64,000 nucleotides of DNA from Flavobacteriales bacterium (GCA_020635825.1 JACJZA010000011.1:1-64000); one strand, 5' to 3'. Positions 41,693-50,781 are shown, counted from the first letter of the stretch. The notes: generated from the sequence alone by a model not told the origin. A program made the numbers and translations.

Positions 41693-41983
41693 ATGAAAAA
41701 GTTGATTTATATATCTGTTTTTTTGGCTACTTTACTCTTGTCAAGTGTGATATTGTCAACTGTTTCTTCTATTAAAAGTTATATAGATACTCTTGAACTA
41801 GCTGAAGATATATCTACTAAAAATACTAATCCTACAGGTGTTGAGGAAGAAGAAGAACACCATGCAATTTTTTCTCTTAAACAAGAAAATAGTATTGAAC
41901 ACCAAACTTTGGAATATTTTTATTCCCATCAAAAATTACACGCTGTCTTTTTAGACATTCTTACTCGCCCTCCTATTCGATAA
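41693..41983 (+). CDS. Small membrane-anchored hypothetical protein upstream of the SulP gene
   Basis: A 96-residue protein starting at the ATG at 41693, which begins the hydrophobic segment MKKLIYISVFLATLLLSSVIL; an earlier in-frame ATG at 41642 would add a Cys/Phe-rich stretch with no sense. After the helix comes an acidic run (GVEEEEEHHAIF) and the end LDILTRPPIR. It lies 66 bases upstream of the SulP gene on the same strand, and a short TTACGG/CCGTAA hairpin (41994-42014) lies between. It may be an accessory of the transporter, by position only. Confidence 0.55.
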   Translation: MKKLIYISVFLATLLLSSVILSTVSSIKSYIDTLELAEDISTKNTNPTGVEEEEEHHAIFSLKQENSIEHQTLEYFYSHQKLHAVFLDILTRPPIR

Positions 41984-42049
41984 ACAAATAGTATTACGGT
42001 TTTTTTGCCGTAAAAATTTATTATTTGTTTAATCAGAAAAAAAATTAAA

Positions 42050-43600
42050 ATGAACAAAGAAAATAAAGGGATGTTTTCATCTCTTAAGCAGGATTTACCA
42101 GCGAGTATTGTGGTATTTTTTGTAGCTGTCCCACTATGTTTGGGAATAGCTTTAGCAAGTGGAGCGCCGCTCTTTTCAGGTTTAATAGCCGGTATTATTG
42201 GAGGGATAGTAGTAGGTGCAATAAGTAACTCCCAATTAGGTGTTAGTGGCCCGGCAGCGGGTCTTGCAATCATTGTTTTACATGCAATTCAAGATTTAGG
42301 TGCTTTCGACATCTTTTTACTGGCAGTAATAATTGGAGGAATTATCCAAGTATTATTGGGAGTTATTAAAGGAGGAATAATTGGCTATTATTTTCCATCA
42401 TCTGTTATTAAAGGGATGTTAGCTGCTATCGGAATCATTATTTTTCTGAAACAGATACCTCATGCATTTGGTTATGATAGAGATTATGAAGGAGATTTGG
42501 ATTTTTTTCAACCAGATGGTCAGAATACCTTTTCTGAACTATTTAACATGCTTAATTATATATCTCCTAGTTCTTTGTTAACGGCAGCAGTTGCACTATT
42601 TATATTGTTGCTATGGGATTTGTTTTTAGTTAAAAAAAGCAAAGTGTTTAAAATTATTCCAGGACCTTTAGTTGCTGTGTTATTTGGGATCATCTATCAG
42701 ATGGTTTCACTGAAGTATTTTCCTAATATGGCAGTAAGAGGTGAACATTTAGTAAGTGTTCCTGTTTCGGAAGGATTTAGTAGTTTCTTTTCAAACTTTA
42801 CTTTGCCTGACTTTAGTCAGTTAGCAAATTCTCAAGTTTGGGTTGTTGGGTTTACTATTGCAATTGTTGCCAGTATAGAAACGCTACTATGTGTTGAAGC
42901 TACGGATAAATTAGATCCTGAAAAACGAATTACGAGTACTAACAGAGAACTTTATGCGCAAGGATTTGGAAATATTATTTCAGGATTAATAGGAGGGTTG
43001 CCAATTACACAGGTAATTGTAAGAAGTTCGGCGAACATACAATCAGGAGGAAAGAGTAAGTTATCTGCTATTTTACATGGAGTTTTAATTTTGGTTTGTG
43101 TGGCATTTATCCCCAGTGTTTTAAATTTAATTCCATTATCGGTATTGGCCAGTGTACTATTGGTGGTTGGATTTAAACTTGCAAAACCTCAATTATTTAA
43201 ACAAATGTATAAAACGGGTTGGGAGCAGTTTATTCCTTTTATTGTAACGGTGATTGCAATTGTAGCTACCGATTTATTAATGGGTATTGGTATAGGTATG
43301 GCAACAGGGATATTCTATATTTTAAGAACCAACTATAGAAATTCATCCAATTTGGTTGTAAAAAGTAATGAAAACGAAGATGTATATCATTTGAATTTAT
43401 CAGAAGAAGTTACTTTTTTAAATAAAGCTCAAATTGCTAAAACATTAGATGAAATTCCTCCTAATTCTAAATTAATTATCAATGGAGAAAAATCGGTGAA
43501 AATTGCTTACGATGTGAAGGAAAACATCGAAGAATTTAAAAATTTCACATCAAAAACAAAAAATATTGATGTAGAAATAAATGGTATTTTTAACAAATAA
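42050..43600 (+). CDS. SulP family anion transporter (probable bicarbonate uptake)
   Basis: A 516-residue membrane protein with about 12 helices. Family marks are the opening QDLPASIVVFFVAVPLCLGIALASGAPLFSGLIAGIIGG, with the QLGVSGPAAGL substrate-site motif after it, and ETLLCVEATDKLDPEKRITSTNRELYAQGFGNIISGLIGGLP. The C-terminus is a reduced STAS-like domain (about 440-516). SulP proteins carry sulfate, bicarbonate or other anions. The carbonic anhydrase gene 12 bases downstream argues for bicarbonate. Confidence 0.92.
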   Translation: MNKENKGMFSSLKQDLPASIVVFFVAVPLCLGIALASGAPLFSGLIAGIIGGIVVGAISNSQLGVSGPAAGLAIIVLHAIQDLGAFDIFLLAVIIGGIIQVLLGVIKGGIIGYYFPSSVIKGMLAAIGIIIFLKQIPHAFGYDRDYEGDLDFFQPDGQNTFSELFNMLNYISPSSLLTAAVALFILLLWDLFLVKKSKVFKIIPGPLVAVLFGIIYQMVSLKYFPNMAVRGEHLVSVPVSEGFSSFFSNFTLPDFSQLANSQVWVVGFTIAIVASIETLLCVEATDKLDPEKRITSTNRELYAQGFGNIISGLIGGLPITQVIVRSSANIQSGGKSKLSAILHGVLILVCVAFIPSVLNLIPLSVLASVLLVVGFKLAKPQLFKQMYKTGWEQFIPFIVTVIAIVATDLLMGIGIGMATGIFYILRTNYRNSSNLVVKSNENEDVYHLNLSEEVTFLNKAQIAKTLDEIPPNSKLIINGEKSVKIAYDVKENIEEFKNFTSKTKNIDVEINGIFNK

Positions 43601-43612
43601 ATTTGTCAAGAG

Positions 43613-44257
43613 ATGGAAAAGAAATTTTATAATCAATTATTAGAAAATAATAAAGCTTGGGTTAAATCTAAAATCGATCAAGACCCTAATTTTTTCAAAA
43701 AACTGGCTGAAGGGCAACAACCTCCTTTGCTTTGGATTGGTTGTGCAGATAGCCGTGTACCTGCAAATGAAATTATCGGAGCACAACCAGGAGAAGTTTT
43801 TGTACATCGTAATATAGCTAATATGGTCGTTCATTCTGATATGAACATGTTGAGTGTGTTAGATTATGCTGTGAATGCATTAAAAGTTCGTCATATAATA
43901 GTTTGTGGACATTATGGATGCGGGGGTGTTAAAGCTGCAATGGGGAATTTTAATAATGGATTGGTAGACAACTGGATTAGACACATTAAAGATGTTTACC
44001 GTTTACATAAGGCCGAACTAGATGCTATAACTGATGAAGAAACGAAGTTTAATAAATTTGTTGAATTGAATGTTGTAGAACAAGTATATGATTTAGCAAA
44101 AACTAATATTGTTCAAAATGCTTGGAATAATAATCAAACATTGCACATTCACGGTTGGGTTTATGGTGTTGGTTCGGGTGTCGTGAAAGATTTAGGAGTA
44201 AATATCTCCAATGAAAAAGAACTCGATGAAGTATATCAGATATTATTCAATCAATAA
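43613..44257 (+). CDS. Beta-class carbonic anhydrase
   Basis: A 214-residue enzyme that interconverts carbon dioxide and bicarbonate. The zinc ligands and catalytic dyad are visible: CADSRVPANE (Cys, Asp, Arg) and the second site GHYGCGGVKAA (His, Cys), with FVHRNIANMV between. Length and motifs fit the Can/YadF type. It is 12 bases behind the SulP gene, so uptake and hydration are probably coupled. A strong terminator follows. Confidence 0.96.
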   Translation: MEKKFYNQLLENNKAWVKSKIDQDPNFFKKLAEGQQPPLLWIGCADSRVPANEIIGAQPGEVFVHRNIANMVVHSDMNMLSVLDYAVNALKVRHIIVCGHYGCGGVKAAMGNFNNGLVDNWIRHIKDVYRLHKAELDAITDEETKFNKFVELNVVEQVYDLAKTNIVQNAWNNNQTLHIHGWVYGVGSGVVKDLGVNISNEKELDEVYQILFNQ

Positions 44258-44285
44258 AAAAAGAGGGCTTAGCCCTCTTTTTTTA
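44255..44285. terminator. Bidirectional intrinsic terminator
   Basis: An 8-bp stem AGAGGGCT/AGCCCTCT (44262-44269 with 44271-44278) flanked by A- and T-runs, between the carbonic anhydrase gene and the convergent cupredoxin gene. Confidence 0.9.
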
Positions 44286-44858
44286 TTGAATAATTATTTT
44301 TTGTGTTGAGACTTTAGAATCTTCCGAAAGATTTAAAAGATAGGTACCTTTTTCAAAACCACTTACATCAATAGTCTCATTAAAATTTGCTTTTGAAAAA
44401 ACTATTTTTCCATTTACATCATATATTTCAACCTTATCATAAGTGGTTTGTTTAGGTAAATTTAATATTGAATTGGTTGGGTTAGGATAACTAGTGCTAT
44501 TTGATAAAACTACTTCTGCTATAGATGTAGAAGAATTAACAGTAATTGTACCAAACATAGAACCTGTATGAACACCACAACGGTAATCATAATTACCAGC
44601 AATATTAAATACATGTGTAAAAGTCCATGGAGCACCTGCGTTAGCATTACTAAAACCCTCTGGATTTGATGGGTATGTAGAAAGAGAACCATCTACAGAA
44701 TGAAACCCATTAATATTATTCCATAAAACAGTATCTCCTTGGTTTATGGTGATATCTGCTGGTGTGAAGCTAAAGTTTTCAACTGTAACAGTATGCTTTG
44801 TTTGTGCAAAAACAAACGATGTAATTATTAAAAATAAAGGCAGTAGAATTTTTTTCAT
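44283..44858 (-). CDS. Secreted cupredoxin (plastocyanin-like) with T9SS sorting domain
   Basis: A 191-residue protein. A signal peptide (1-18) is followed by a cupredoxin domain (about 20-105) with FSFTPADITINQGDTVLWNN and the copper ligands: His in GFHSVDG, then YDYRCGVHTGSM supplying Cys, His and Met. The C-terminal 75 residues (YPNPTNSILNL... VSTQKIIIQ) are a type A sorting domain for T9SS. It should carry one type-1 copper and act in electron transfer or copper binding outside the cell. No redox partner is adjacent. Confidence 0.92.
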   Translation of the reverse strand: MKKILLPLFLIITSFVFAQTKHTVTVENFSFTPADITINQGDTVLWNNINGFHSVDGSLSTYPSNPEGFSNANAGAPWTFTHVFNIAGNYDYRCGVHTGSMFGTITVNSSTSIAEVVLSNSTSYPNPTNSILNLPKQTTYDKVEIYDVNGKIVFSKANFNETIDVSGFEKGTYLLNLSEDSKVSTQKIIIQ

Positions 44859-44956
44859 AGTTTTTGTTTAATTGTTTTATGACATAAATATACATTATAA
44901 ATAATAAATCGATTTTTTGATTCATTATAATAGTTTTAAACTTTAATAAATATAGC

Positions 44957-44964
44957 TATTTTTG
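44957..44964 (+). promoter_or_regulatory. Candidate -7 promoter box for the acyl-CoA dehydrogenase gene
   Basis: TATTTTTG matches TAnnTTTG 23 bases before the ATG at 44988. A TTG at 44917-44919 is too far away for the usual spacing, so only the -7 box supports this. Confidence 0.4.
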
Positions 44965-44987
44965 TGGCTTAAATTTAACATGATATT

Positions 44988-46196
44988 ATGGCTGACGATA
45001 GATTTCAAGCTCCTGATTATTATAATTTAGATGAGCTTTTAACAGAAGAACATAAATTAATTAGAGATACTGTTAGAGCATGGATTAAAAAAGATGTTTC
45101 TCCAATAATTGAAGAATATGCTCAACGTGCTGAATTTCCAAAACAGATTATACCAGGCTTGGCAGAAGTCGGTGGATTTGGGCCTTATATTCCAGAGCAA
45201 TATGGAGGACCAGGGTTAGATCAAATTTCTTATGGTTTAATCATGCAAGAATTGGAAAGATGTGATTCTGGTGTTCGTTCTACATCATCTGTTCAAAGTT
45301 CATTGGTAATGTATCCAATTTGGAAATATGGTAATGAAGAACAAAGAATGAAATATCTTCCAAAATTAGCTACCGGAGAGTTTATGGGTTGTTTTGGGTT
45401 GACAGAACCTGATCATGGTTCAAATCCAGGAGGTATGGTTACTAATTTTAAAGATATGGGCGACCATTATTTATTGAATGGTGCCAAGATGTGGATTACC
45501 AATGCTCCTATTGCTGATGTGGCTGTTGTTTGGGCAAAAAGTGAAGAAGGAAGGATTCATGGGTTAATTGTAGAAAGAGGCATGGAAGGATTTACTACAC
45601 CTGAAACTCATGATAAATGGTCATTAAGAGCTAGTATTACAGGAGAGTTGGTGTTTGATAACGTAAAAGTTCCAAAAGAAAACTTATTACCAGGTAAAAG
45701 TGGATTAGGTGCTCCGCTCGGTTGTTTAGATTCTGCTCGTTATGGAATTGCTTGGGGAGCAATTGGCGCAGCTATGGATTGTTACGATTCTGCACTTAGA
45801 TATACAAAAGAAAGAATTCAATTTGGAGTTCCAATTGCATCATTTCAGTTAACTCAAAAGAAACTTGCTGAAATGATTACAGAAATTACAAAAGCACAAT
45901 TGTTAACTTGGCGTTTAGGTGTTTTAAGAAACGAAGGAAAAGCTACTTCGGCTCAAATATCTATGGCAAAACGTAACAATGTAGATATGGCACTTAAAAT
46001 AGCTAGAGAAGCACGTCAAATGCATGGAGGAATGGGAATAACAGGAGAATATCCTATTATGAGACATATGGCTAATTTAGAGTCTGTTGTTACTTATGAA
46101 GGTACGCATGATATCCATTTATTAATTACAGGAATGGATGTAACAGGCATTAGTGCATTTAAAAATGACGGGTCACAGCTAGAAGGAATTATTTAA
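44988..46196 (+). CDS. Acyl-CoA dehydrogenase, glutaryl-CoA dehydrogenase type
   Basis: A 402-residue flavoenzyme. Conserved stretches are GCFGLTEPDHGSNPGGM (FAD/substrate site), KMWITNAPIADV and, near the C-terminus, the MHGGMGITGEYPIMRHMANLESVVTYEGTHDIH block, where the catalytic base is the Glu in TYEGTHD. This ending and the SIRSTSSVQSSL-like GVRSTSSVQSSLVMYPI segment are closest to glutaryl-CoA dehydrogenases, which turn glutaryl-CoA into crotonyl-CoA in lysine and tryptophan breakdown. It stands alone, so the substrate is inferred from sequence only. Confidence 0.9.
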   Translation: MADDRFQAPDYYNLDELLTEEHKLIRDTVRAWIKKDVSPIIEEYAQRAEFPKQIIPGLAEVGGFGPYIPEQYGGPGLDQISYGLIMQELERCDSGVRSTSSVQSSLVMYPIWKYGNEEQRMKYLPKLATGEFMGCFGLTEPDHGSNPGGMVTNFKDMGDHYLLNGAKMWITNAPIADVAVVWAKSEEGRIHGLIVERGMEGFTTPETHDKWSLRASITGELVFDNVKVPKENLLPGKSGLGAPLGCLDSARYGIAWGAIGAAMDCYDSALRYTKERIQFGVPIASFQLTQKKLAEMITEITKAQLLTWRLGVLRNEGKATSAQISMAKRNNVDMALKIAREARQMHGGMGITGEYPIMRHMANLESVVTYEGTHDIHLLITGMDVTGISAFKNDGSQLEGII

Positions 46197-46214
46197 TCAA
46201 ATAATTAAAACAAT

Positions 46215-46246
46215 AAAAAAAGCACCTTTTTAAGGTGCTTTTTTTA
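46215..46246. terminator. Bidirectional intrinsic terminator
   Basis: An 8-bp stem AGCACCTT/AAGGTGCT (46221-46228 with 46232-46239), with A- and T-runs on either side, between the dehydrogenase and the convergent acetyltransferase. Confidence 0.9.
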
Positions 46247-46822
46247 TTGTTTTAATGTTGTATTTAAAAGTGATATTTTATCCTTTTCTTTTTCAGGTAC
46301 AAACTTTCCATTTTCTTGATAACCCCAAACATTATTAGAAAATTGATAAATTTTATTGCTAAGATTTTCTTTCTTTATTATCTCTTTTCCAACAACACAG
46401 ACACTATTGTCAGGCATATCTTTAGTGACAACAGCATTAGCCCCGATTCTACAATTGTTGCCGATTTTTACATTGCCTATAATCTTTGCTCCTGCACCAA
46501 TAAGGCAGTTGTCACCAATAGATGGACTTCCTAATTTTTTAGCGTCTAAAAGCATATTCGAACCAATGGTGACTTGTTGAAAAATGGTGCAGTTTTTCCC
46601 AATTTTTGCGCTTCCACTAATAAAAACCCCATAAGTGCCATGTAAAAAGTTTACAGGGCCTTCAATAATGCTATTAAATGGAAGGTAACTGTTTGTTTCA
46701 TGTTGATACCATTTATTAATAAATGAATACAATTTTTTCTTAATAGAAGAATTAGTGGAAAGGTACTTTTGCCTTAAACAGTAATATCCACCTATTTTAT
46801 TTACGAAAACTGTAAAAATCAT
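46244..46822 (-). CDS. Serine-acetyltransferase-like hexapeptide acyltransferase
   Basis: A 192-residue left-handed beta-helix enzyme. Hexapeptide repeats run from about 65 to 145: GTYGVFISGSAKIGKNCTIF, PSIGDNCLIGAGAKIIGNVKIGNNCRIGANAVVTKDMPDNSV. The N-terminal 60 residues are helical and shorter than in true CysE, so this is more like the surface-polysaccharide or unspecialised serine acetyltransferases. It acetylates an unknown hydroxyl or amino acceptor using acetyl-CoA. It stands between two terminators as a single gene. Confidence 0.88.
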   Translation of the reverse strand: MIFTVFVNKIGGYYCLRQKYLSTNSSIKKKLYSFINKWYQHETNSYLPFNSIIEGPVNFLHGTYGVFISGSAKIGKNCTIFQQVTIGSNMLLDAKKLGSPSIGDNCLIGAGAKIIGNVKIGNNCRIGANAVVTKDMPDNSVCVVGKEIIKKENLSNKIYQFSNNVWGYQENGKFVPEKEKDKISLLNTTLKQ

Positions 46823-46840
46823 TTAACAATAATAATAAAA

Positions 46841-46866
46841 AAAGGCGTTCAAAATAGAACGCCTTT
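46841..46866 (-). terminator. Terminator of the atp operon
   Basis: A 10-bp stem AAAGGCGTTC/GAACGCCTTT (46841-46850 with 46857-46866), followed by a T-run on the minus strand, 22 bases beyond the atpG stop. Confidence 0.85.
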
Positions 46867-46887
46867 TCTTGTATTAAATAAAGTTGA

Positions 46888-47766
46888 TTAATTATTTAAA
46901 GCTTCAGCACCACCAACAATCTCTAATATCTCCCCAGTAATTGCAGCTTGACGTGCTTTGTTGTAACTTAATTTAAGTTCATCAATCAAATCAGATGCAT
47001 TATCAGTTGCTTTGTGCATTGCAGTCATACGAGCACCGTGTTCAGAAGCTTGTGAGTCCAACAAAGCCTTAAAAAATTGAGTTTTCAATGATTTAGGAAT
47101 CAACTCGTTCAAAATAAATGCTTTATTTGGTTCATAAAGATAATCAACAGAAGAGCTGTTATCTTCTGACACAGGAGGTAAAACTGGTAAAAATTGTTCA
47201 CCCATTACTTCTTGTACAGCGGCATTTTTAAATTGATTATAAACTAAAACTATTTTATCGTAGTTTTTGTTTAAAAATTGGCTCATTAAAAATTGAGCTA
47301 ATTCTGAAGAACGATCAAATGAAAGATCATCCCAAATGGTTTCTGGTTTAAAAGGTAAATTATCAGACGTCAAAACCAAATCAGTTCTTTTAAAAGCATC
47401 AAATACCTTTTTACCTACTGTCAATATTGAAACATTAGATGTTTTATATTCAGAGTCAATTAAGGTTTTGATTTTTTTAATTACATTGTTATTAAAACCA
47501 CCACAAAGTCCTCTGTTTGAAGTTATTCCAACAATTAAAACTTTGTTTAGACCTCTTTCTTCAGAATAAATGCCTTCGCTGTTATCTAAACTAGCGCTAA
47601 CATTTTGAAGAATTTCTTGTAATTTATTTGAATAAGGACGCATTTCAGTAATAGCATCTTGTGCTTTCTTCAATTTAGCAGCAGAAACCATTTTCATGGC
47701 AGAAGTAATCTGCTTGGTAGAAGATACAGAAGTAATCCTATTTCGTATTTCTTTTAAGTTTGCCAT
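46888..47766 (-). CDS. atpG: F1Fo ATP synthase gamma subunit
   Basis: A 292-residue central-stalk subunit. The N-terminal helix ANLKEIRNRITSVSSTKQITSAMKMVSAAKLKKAQ and the C-terminal helix EHGARMTAMHKATDNASDLIDELKLSYNKARQAAITGEILEIVGGAEAL form the rotating coiled coil. A Rossmann-like domain with SNRGLCGGFN lies between. It is the last gene of the operon and is followed by a terminator. atpD and atpC, the usual next genes in most bacteria, are absent, as is normal in this phylum, where they lie at a separate locus. Confidence 0.97.
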   Translation of the reverse strand: MANLKEIRNRITSVSSTKQITSAMKMVSAAKLKKAQDAITEMRPYSNKLQEILQNVSASLDNSEGIYSEERGLNKVLIVGITSNRGLCGGFNNNVIKKIKTLIDSEYKTSNVSILTVGKKVFDAFKRTDLVLTSDNLPFKPETIWDDLSFDRSSELAQFLMSQFLNKNYDKIVLVYNQFKNAAVQEVMGEQFLPVLPPVSEDNSSSVDYLYEPNKAFILNELIPKSLKTQFFKALLDSQASEHGARMTAMHKATDNASDLIDELKLSYNKARQAAITGEILEIVGGAEALNN

Positions 47767-47842
47767 TTTTTGAGTTTGAAAGTTTTACAGTTTCAAGTTA
47801 AAAGTATTGATGCTTTTAACTTTTGACTTTTCACTTTGTAAC

Positions 47843-49423
47843 TTATTTTTTGTATTTAGCAGTAAGTTCAGATGCAGCTTTCTCTAATGTTGAAGTTATT
47901 TCATCATCTAATTTACCAGCTCTTAAACCATCTAAAACATCTCTATGTTTTGTTTCCATGTAGCTTAAGAATTCTGTTTCAAATTCTTTTACTTTATCTA
48001 CAGGGACTGCATTAATCAAACCTTTAGTCCCTAAGTAAATAATAGCTACTTGCTTTTCTACAGGAAGAGGTGCATTTTGACCTTGTTTAAGAATCTCAAC
48101 GTTTCTCTTCCCTTTATTTAATACAGCCATTGTTGCAGCATCTAAATCAGAACCAAACTTAGCAAAAGCTTCTAATTCTCTATATTGAGCTTGGTCTAGT
48201 TTTAATGTTCCAGCAACCTTTTTCATTGATTTAATTTGGGCATTACCACCAACACGAGATACAGAAATACCTACGTTAATTGCAGGACGAACACCTTGGT
48301 TAAATAAATCAGACTCTAAGAAAATTTGACCATCAGTAATCGAAATTACGTTAGTAGGAATATATGCAGAAACGTCACCAGCTTGAGTTTCAATAATTGG
48401 TAAAGCAGTTAAAGAACCACCACCTTTTACTAAAGGCTTAATAGATTCTGGTAAGTCATTCATGTTTTTAGCTATCTCATCAGAAGAGTTAATTTTTGCA
48501 GCTCTTTCTAATAATCTTGAGTGTAAGTAGAATACGTCACCTGGGTAAGCCTCACGTCCTGGAGGTCTTCTTAATAATAATGATACTTCACGGTATGCAA
48601 CTGCTTGTTTTGATAAATCATCATAAACGATTAATGCAGGACGACCTGTATCTCTGAAGTATTCACCAATTGCAGCACCTGCAAATGGTGAGTAGAATTG
48701 CATTGGAGATGGATCGGAAGCATTAGCAGCAACTACAACTGTATAAGCCATTGCTCCGGCATCTTCTAATGTTTTAACAATACCGGCAACTGTTGAACCT
48801 TTTTGTCCTGTTGCAACATAAATACAGAATACTGGCTCACCTTTATCGTAAAATTCTTTTTGGTTAATAATAGTATCAATACATACAGTAGTTTTACCTG
48901 TTTGACGGTCACCAATTACCAACTCTCTTTGTCCTCTACCAACAGGAATCATCGCATCAATAGCTTTGATACCAGATTGCATAGGTTCTGTTACAGGTTC
49001 TCTAAAAATTACACCTGGAGCTTTTCTCTCAAGAGGCATTTCATAAACATCACCTTCAATAGGTCCTTTCCCATCAATAGGATTTCCTAAAGTGTCAACT
49101 ACACGACCTAACATTCCTTCACCTACTTTGATAGATGCAATACGGTTAGTTCTTTTAACGGTTCCTCCTTCTTTAATTCCTTTTGATGGACCTAATAATA
49201 CGGCACCAACATTGTCTTCTTCTAAGTTTAATACAATACCTGATAGTCCATTTTCAAACTCAATTAACTCACCGGCTTGAACTTGAGAAAGTCCATAGAT
49301 ACGTGCAATACCATCACCTACCTGAAGAACAGTTCCTACTTCTTCTAATTGAGCTTCAGTTTTAAATCCAGCTAATTGTTGTCTTAATATAGCTGATACT
49401 TCTGCGGGTTTTACTTCGGCCAT
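47843..49423 (-). CDS. atpA: F1Fo ATP synthase alpha subunit
   Basis: A 526-residue non-catalytic nucleotide-binding subunit of the F1 head. The P-loop is GDRQTGKTT. Other family stretches are GRVVDTLGNPIDGKGPI, the PAINVGISVSRVGGNAQIK signature and the YDDLSKQAVAYREVSLLLRRPPGREAYPGD region with the arginine finger nearby. Full length. It is 30 bases behind atpH and 76 bases ahead of atpG in one operon. Confidence 0.98.
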   Translation of the reverse strand: MAEVKPAEVSAILRQQLAGFKTEAQLEEVGTVLQVGDGIARIYGLSQVQAGELIEFENGLSGIVLNLEEDNVGAVLLGPSKGIKEGGTVKRTNRIASIKVGEGMLGRVVDTLGNPIDGKGPIEGDVYEMPLERKAPGVIFREPVTEPMQSGIKAIDAMIPVGRGQRELVIGDRQTGKTTVCIDTIINQKEFYDKGEPVFCIYVATGQKGSTVAGIVKTLEDAGAMAYTVVVAANASDPSPMQFYSPFAGAAIGEYFRDTGRPALIVYDDLSKQAVAYREVSLLLRRPPGREAYPGDVFYLHSRLLERAAKINSSDEIAKNMNDLPESIKPLVKGGGSLTALPIIETQAGDVSAYIPTNVISITDGQIFLESDLFNQGVRPAINVGISVSRVGGNAQIKSMKKVAGTLKLDQAQYRELEAFAKFGSDLDAATMAVLNKGKRNVEILKQGQNAPLPVEKQVAIIYLGTKGLINAVPVDKVKEFETEFLSYMETKHRDVLDGLRAGKLDDEITSTLEKAASELTAKYKK

Positions 49424-49453
49424 TTTTATTTGTTTTTCTTTTGTTAAATATTA

Positions 49454-50005
49454 TTAATACTCCTTGATATATGGATTGTCATCAAACTCCATTTCAAGGT
49501 TGGTTAATTTTCTTTTAATACTTTCGTCAACTTGTGTGTCACCAACTCTTAAAATCATGCCTCCGATAATTTCAGGATTAATAATTTCTTTTAATTCGAT
49601 GGTTGAGTTGTCCTTGTTTACTAAATCTGCAATTTTTTTCTTTTGTGATTCATTTAGAGCAATAGCTGTTGTTATAGAGACAGTTTTAATGTTTTTATGC
49701 ACTTTATATGCATCAATAAATGCAACAGCTATATCTTCTAAAATACCTTCCCTTTTTTTAGAAACGATTATTGAAATAAAAGATTTTGAAATTTGGTTAA
49801 TACCAGAAAATAGTTCATTTAAAATAGCTAACTTTTTGTCTGATTTAATAATTGGACTTTTTAGAAATATAGTTAAATCTCTATTTGCATTACAAGTTTG
49901 ATTGATATGCATCATATCTTGATGGATAGACTCTAAAGCATTTTGCTCTAAAGCTATTCCTAATAAAGATTTAGCATATCTTGAAGCAACTTTAATATCT
50001 CTCAT
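49454..50005 (-). CDS. atpH: F1Fo ATP synthase delta subunit
   Basis: A 183-residue stator subunit that joins the F1 head to the b subunits. The N-terminal helical domain begins ASRYAKSLLGIALEQNAL. The C-terminal part has the conserved IIGGMILRVGDTQVDESIKRKL. Spacing is 7 bases to atpF upstream and 30 bases to atpA downstream. The family is weakly conserved, but position and the C-terminal motif make it certain. Confidence 0.95.
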   Translation of the reverse strand: MRDIKVASRYAKSLLGIALEQNALESIHQDMMHINQTCNANRDLTIFLKSPIIKSDKKLAILNELFSGINQISKSFISIIVSKKREGILEDIAVAFIDAYKVHKNIKTVSITTAIALNESQKKKIADLVNKDNSTIELKEIINPEIIGGMILRVGDTQVDESIKRKLTNLEMEFDDNPYIKEY

Positions 50006-50012
50006 TAATCAA

Positions 50013-50513
50013 TTAATTTAGGTTAATTTCATTAACCACATTATCAATAATTGCTTTTTGTTTATCAGCAGAAGCTAATTCTTCTTTTAAGATTTTTTCT
50101 GCAATTTGAATAGAAAGTGTAGCTACTTCATTTTTTAATTCTGTAATAGCAGCCATTTTTTCATGATGAATACTTTCTTTAGCAGCAGCAATAATTTTTT
50201 CAGCTTCAACATTTGCAGTTGTTTTTGCATCTGCAATCAGCTTGTCTTTTACATCTCTTGCTTCTTTAAGCATTATGTCTCTTTCCTCTCTTGCTTGATT
50301 TAACAAAGCTTCGTTACTCGATTTTAATGAAGCCATTTCTTTTTTAGCTTCTTCGGCTTGTTCTAAAGCTTTTTTAATTCCTTCTTCTCTAGATTCTACT
50401 GAATTAAGAATTGGTTTCCAAGCAAATTTTCTTAAAAGAAAAATTAAAACAACAAACACTAATGTTTGCCATATAAATAAACCTGATGAAAAGTCTGAGA
50501 TTAATTTCTCCAT
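50013..50513 (-). CDS. atpF: F1Fo ATP synthase b subunit
   Basis: A 166-residue peripheral-stalk subunit: one N-terminal transmembrane helix (about 10-28, FIWQTLVFVVLIFLLRKFAWKPI) followed by a long charged helix (EGIKKALEQAEEAKKEM...). It forms the dimer that holds F1 against rotation. A strong hairpin lies in the 76-base gap between it and atpE. Only one b-type gene is present. Confidence 0.96.
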   Translation of the reverse strand: MEKLISDFSSGLFIWQTLVFVVLIFLLRKFAWKPILNSVESREEGIKKALEQAEEAKKEMASLKSSNEALLNQAREERDIMLKEARDVKDKLIADAKTTANVEAEKIIAAAKESIHHEKMAAITELKNEVATLSIQIAEKILKEELASADKQKAIIDNVVNEINLN

Positions 50514-50547
50514 TTTATATCTATTTTATGTTGTCTGTTTTAAATTT

Positions 50548-50582
50548 TAAAGCAGCTTTAACCAACCGTTAAAGCTGCTTTA
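50548..50582 (-). promoter_or_regulatory. Strong hairpin between atpE and atpF
   Basis: A perfect 15-bp stem (50548-50562 with 50568-50582, loop of five) lies just beyond the atpE stop. On the mRNA strand no T-run follows, so it should not be a full terminator. It probably protects the atpE message or lowers transcription beyond it, matching the need for many c subunits per complex. Confidence 0.75.
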
Positions 50583-50589
50583 GTGATTT

Positions 50590-50781
50590 TTAAGCTGCGA
50601 ATAAAGCAGCAAAACCAATACCTTCGATTAATGCAGCAGCAATAAGCATAGCAGTTTGGATTTTACCAGCTGCTTCAGGCTGACGAGCCATAGCTTCCAT
50701 TGCCGAACCACCAATTTTACCGATACCTAAACCAGCACCGATAACGATTAATCCTGCACCTACAATGTTTGGAATAGTCAT
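50590..50781 (-). CDS. atpE: F1Fo ATP synthase c subunit
   Basis: A 63-residue hairpin of two membrane helices that assembles into the rotor ring. Helix 1 is the glycine-rich GAGLIVIGAGLGIGKIGGSA, the polar loop is ARQPEA, and helix 2 carries the ion-binding Glu in AAALIEGIGFAALF. Gly rather than Ser/Thr follows the Glu, and the extra sodium ligands of helix 1 are missing, so proton coupling is expected. It is on the short side for the family. Confidence 0.97.
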   Translation of the reverse strand: MTIPNIVGAGLIVIGAGLGIGKIGGSAMEAMARQPEAAGKIQTAMLIAAALIEGIGFAALFAA

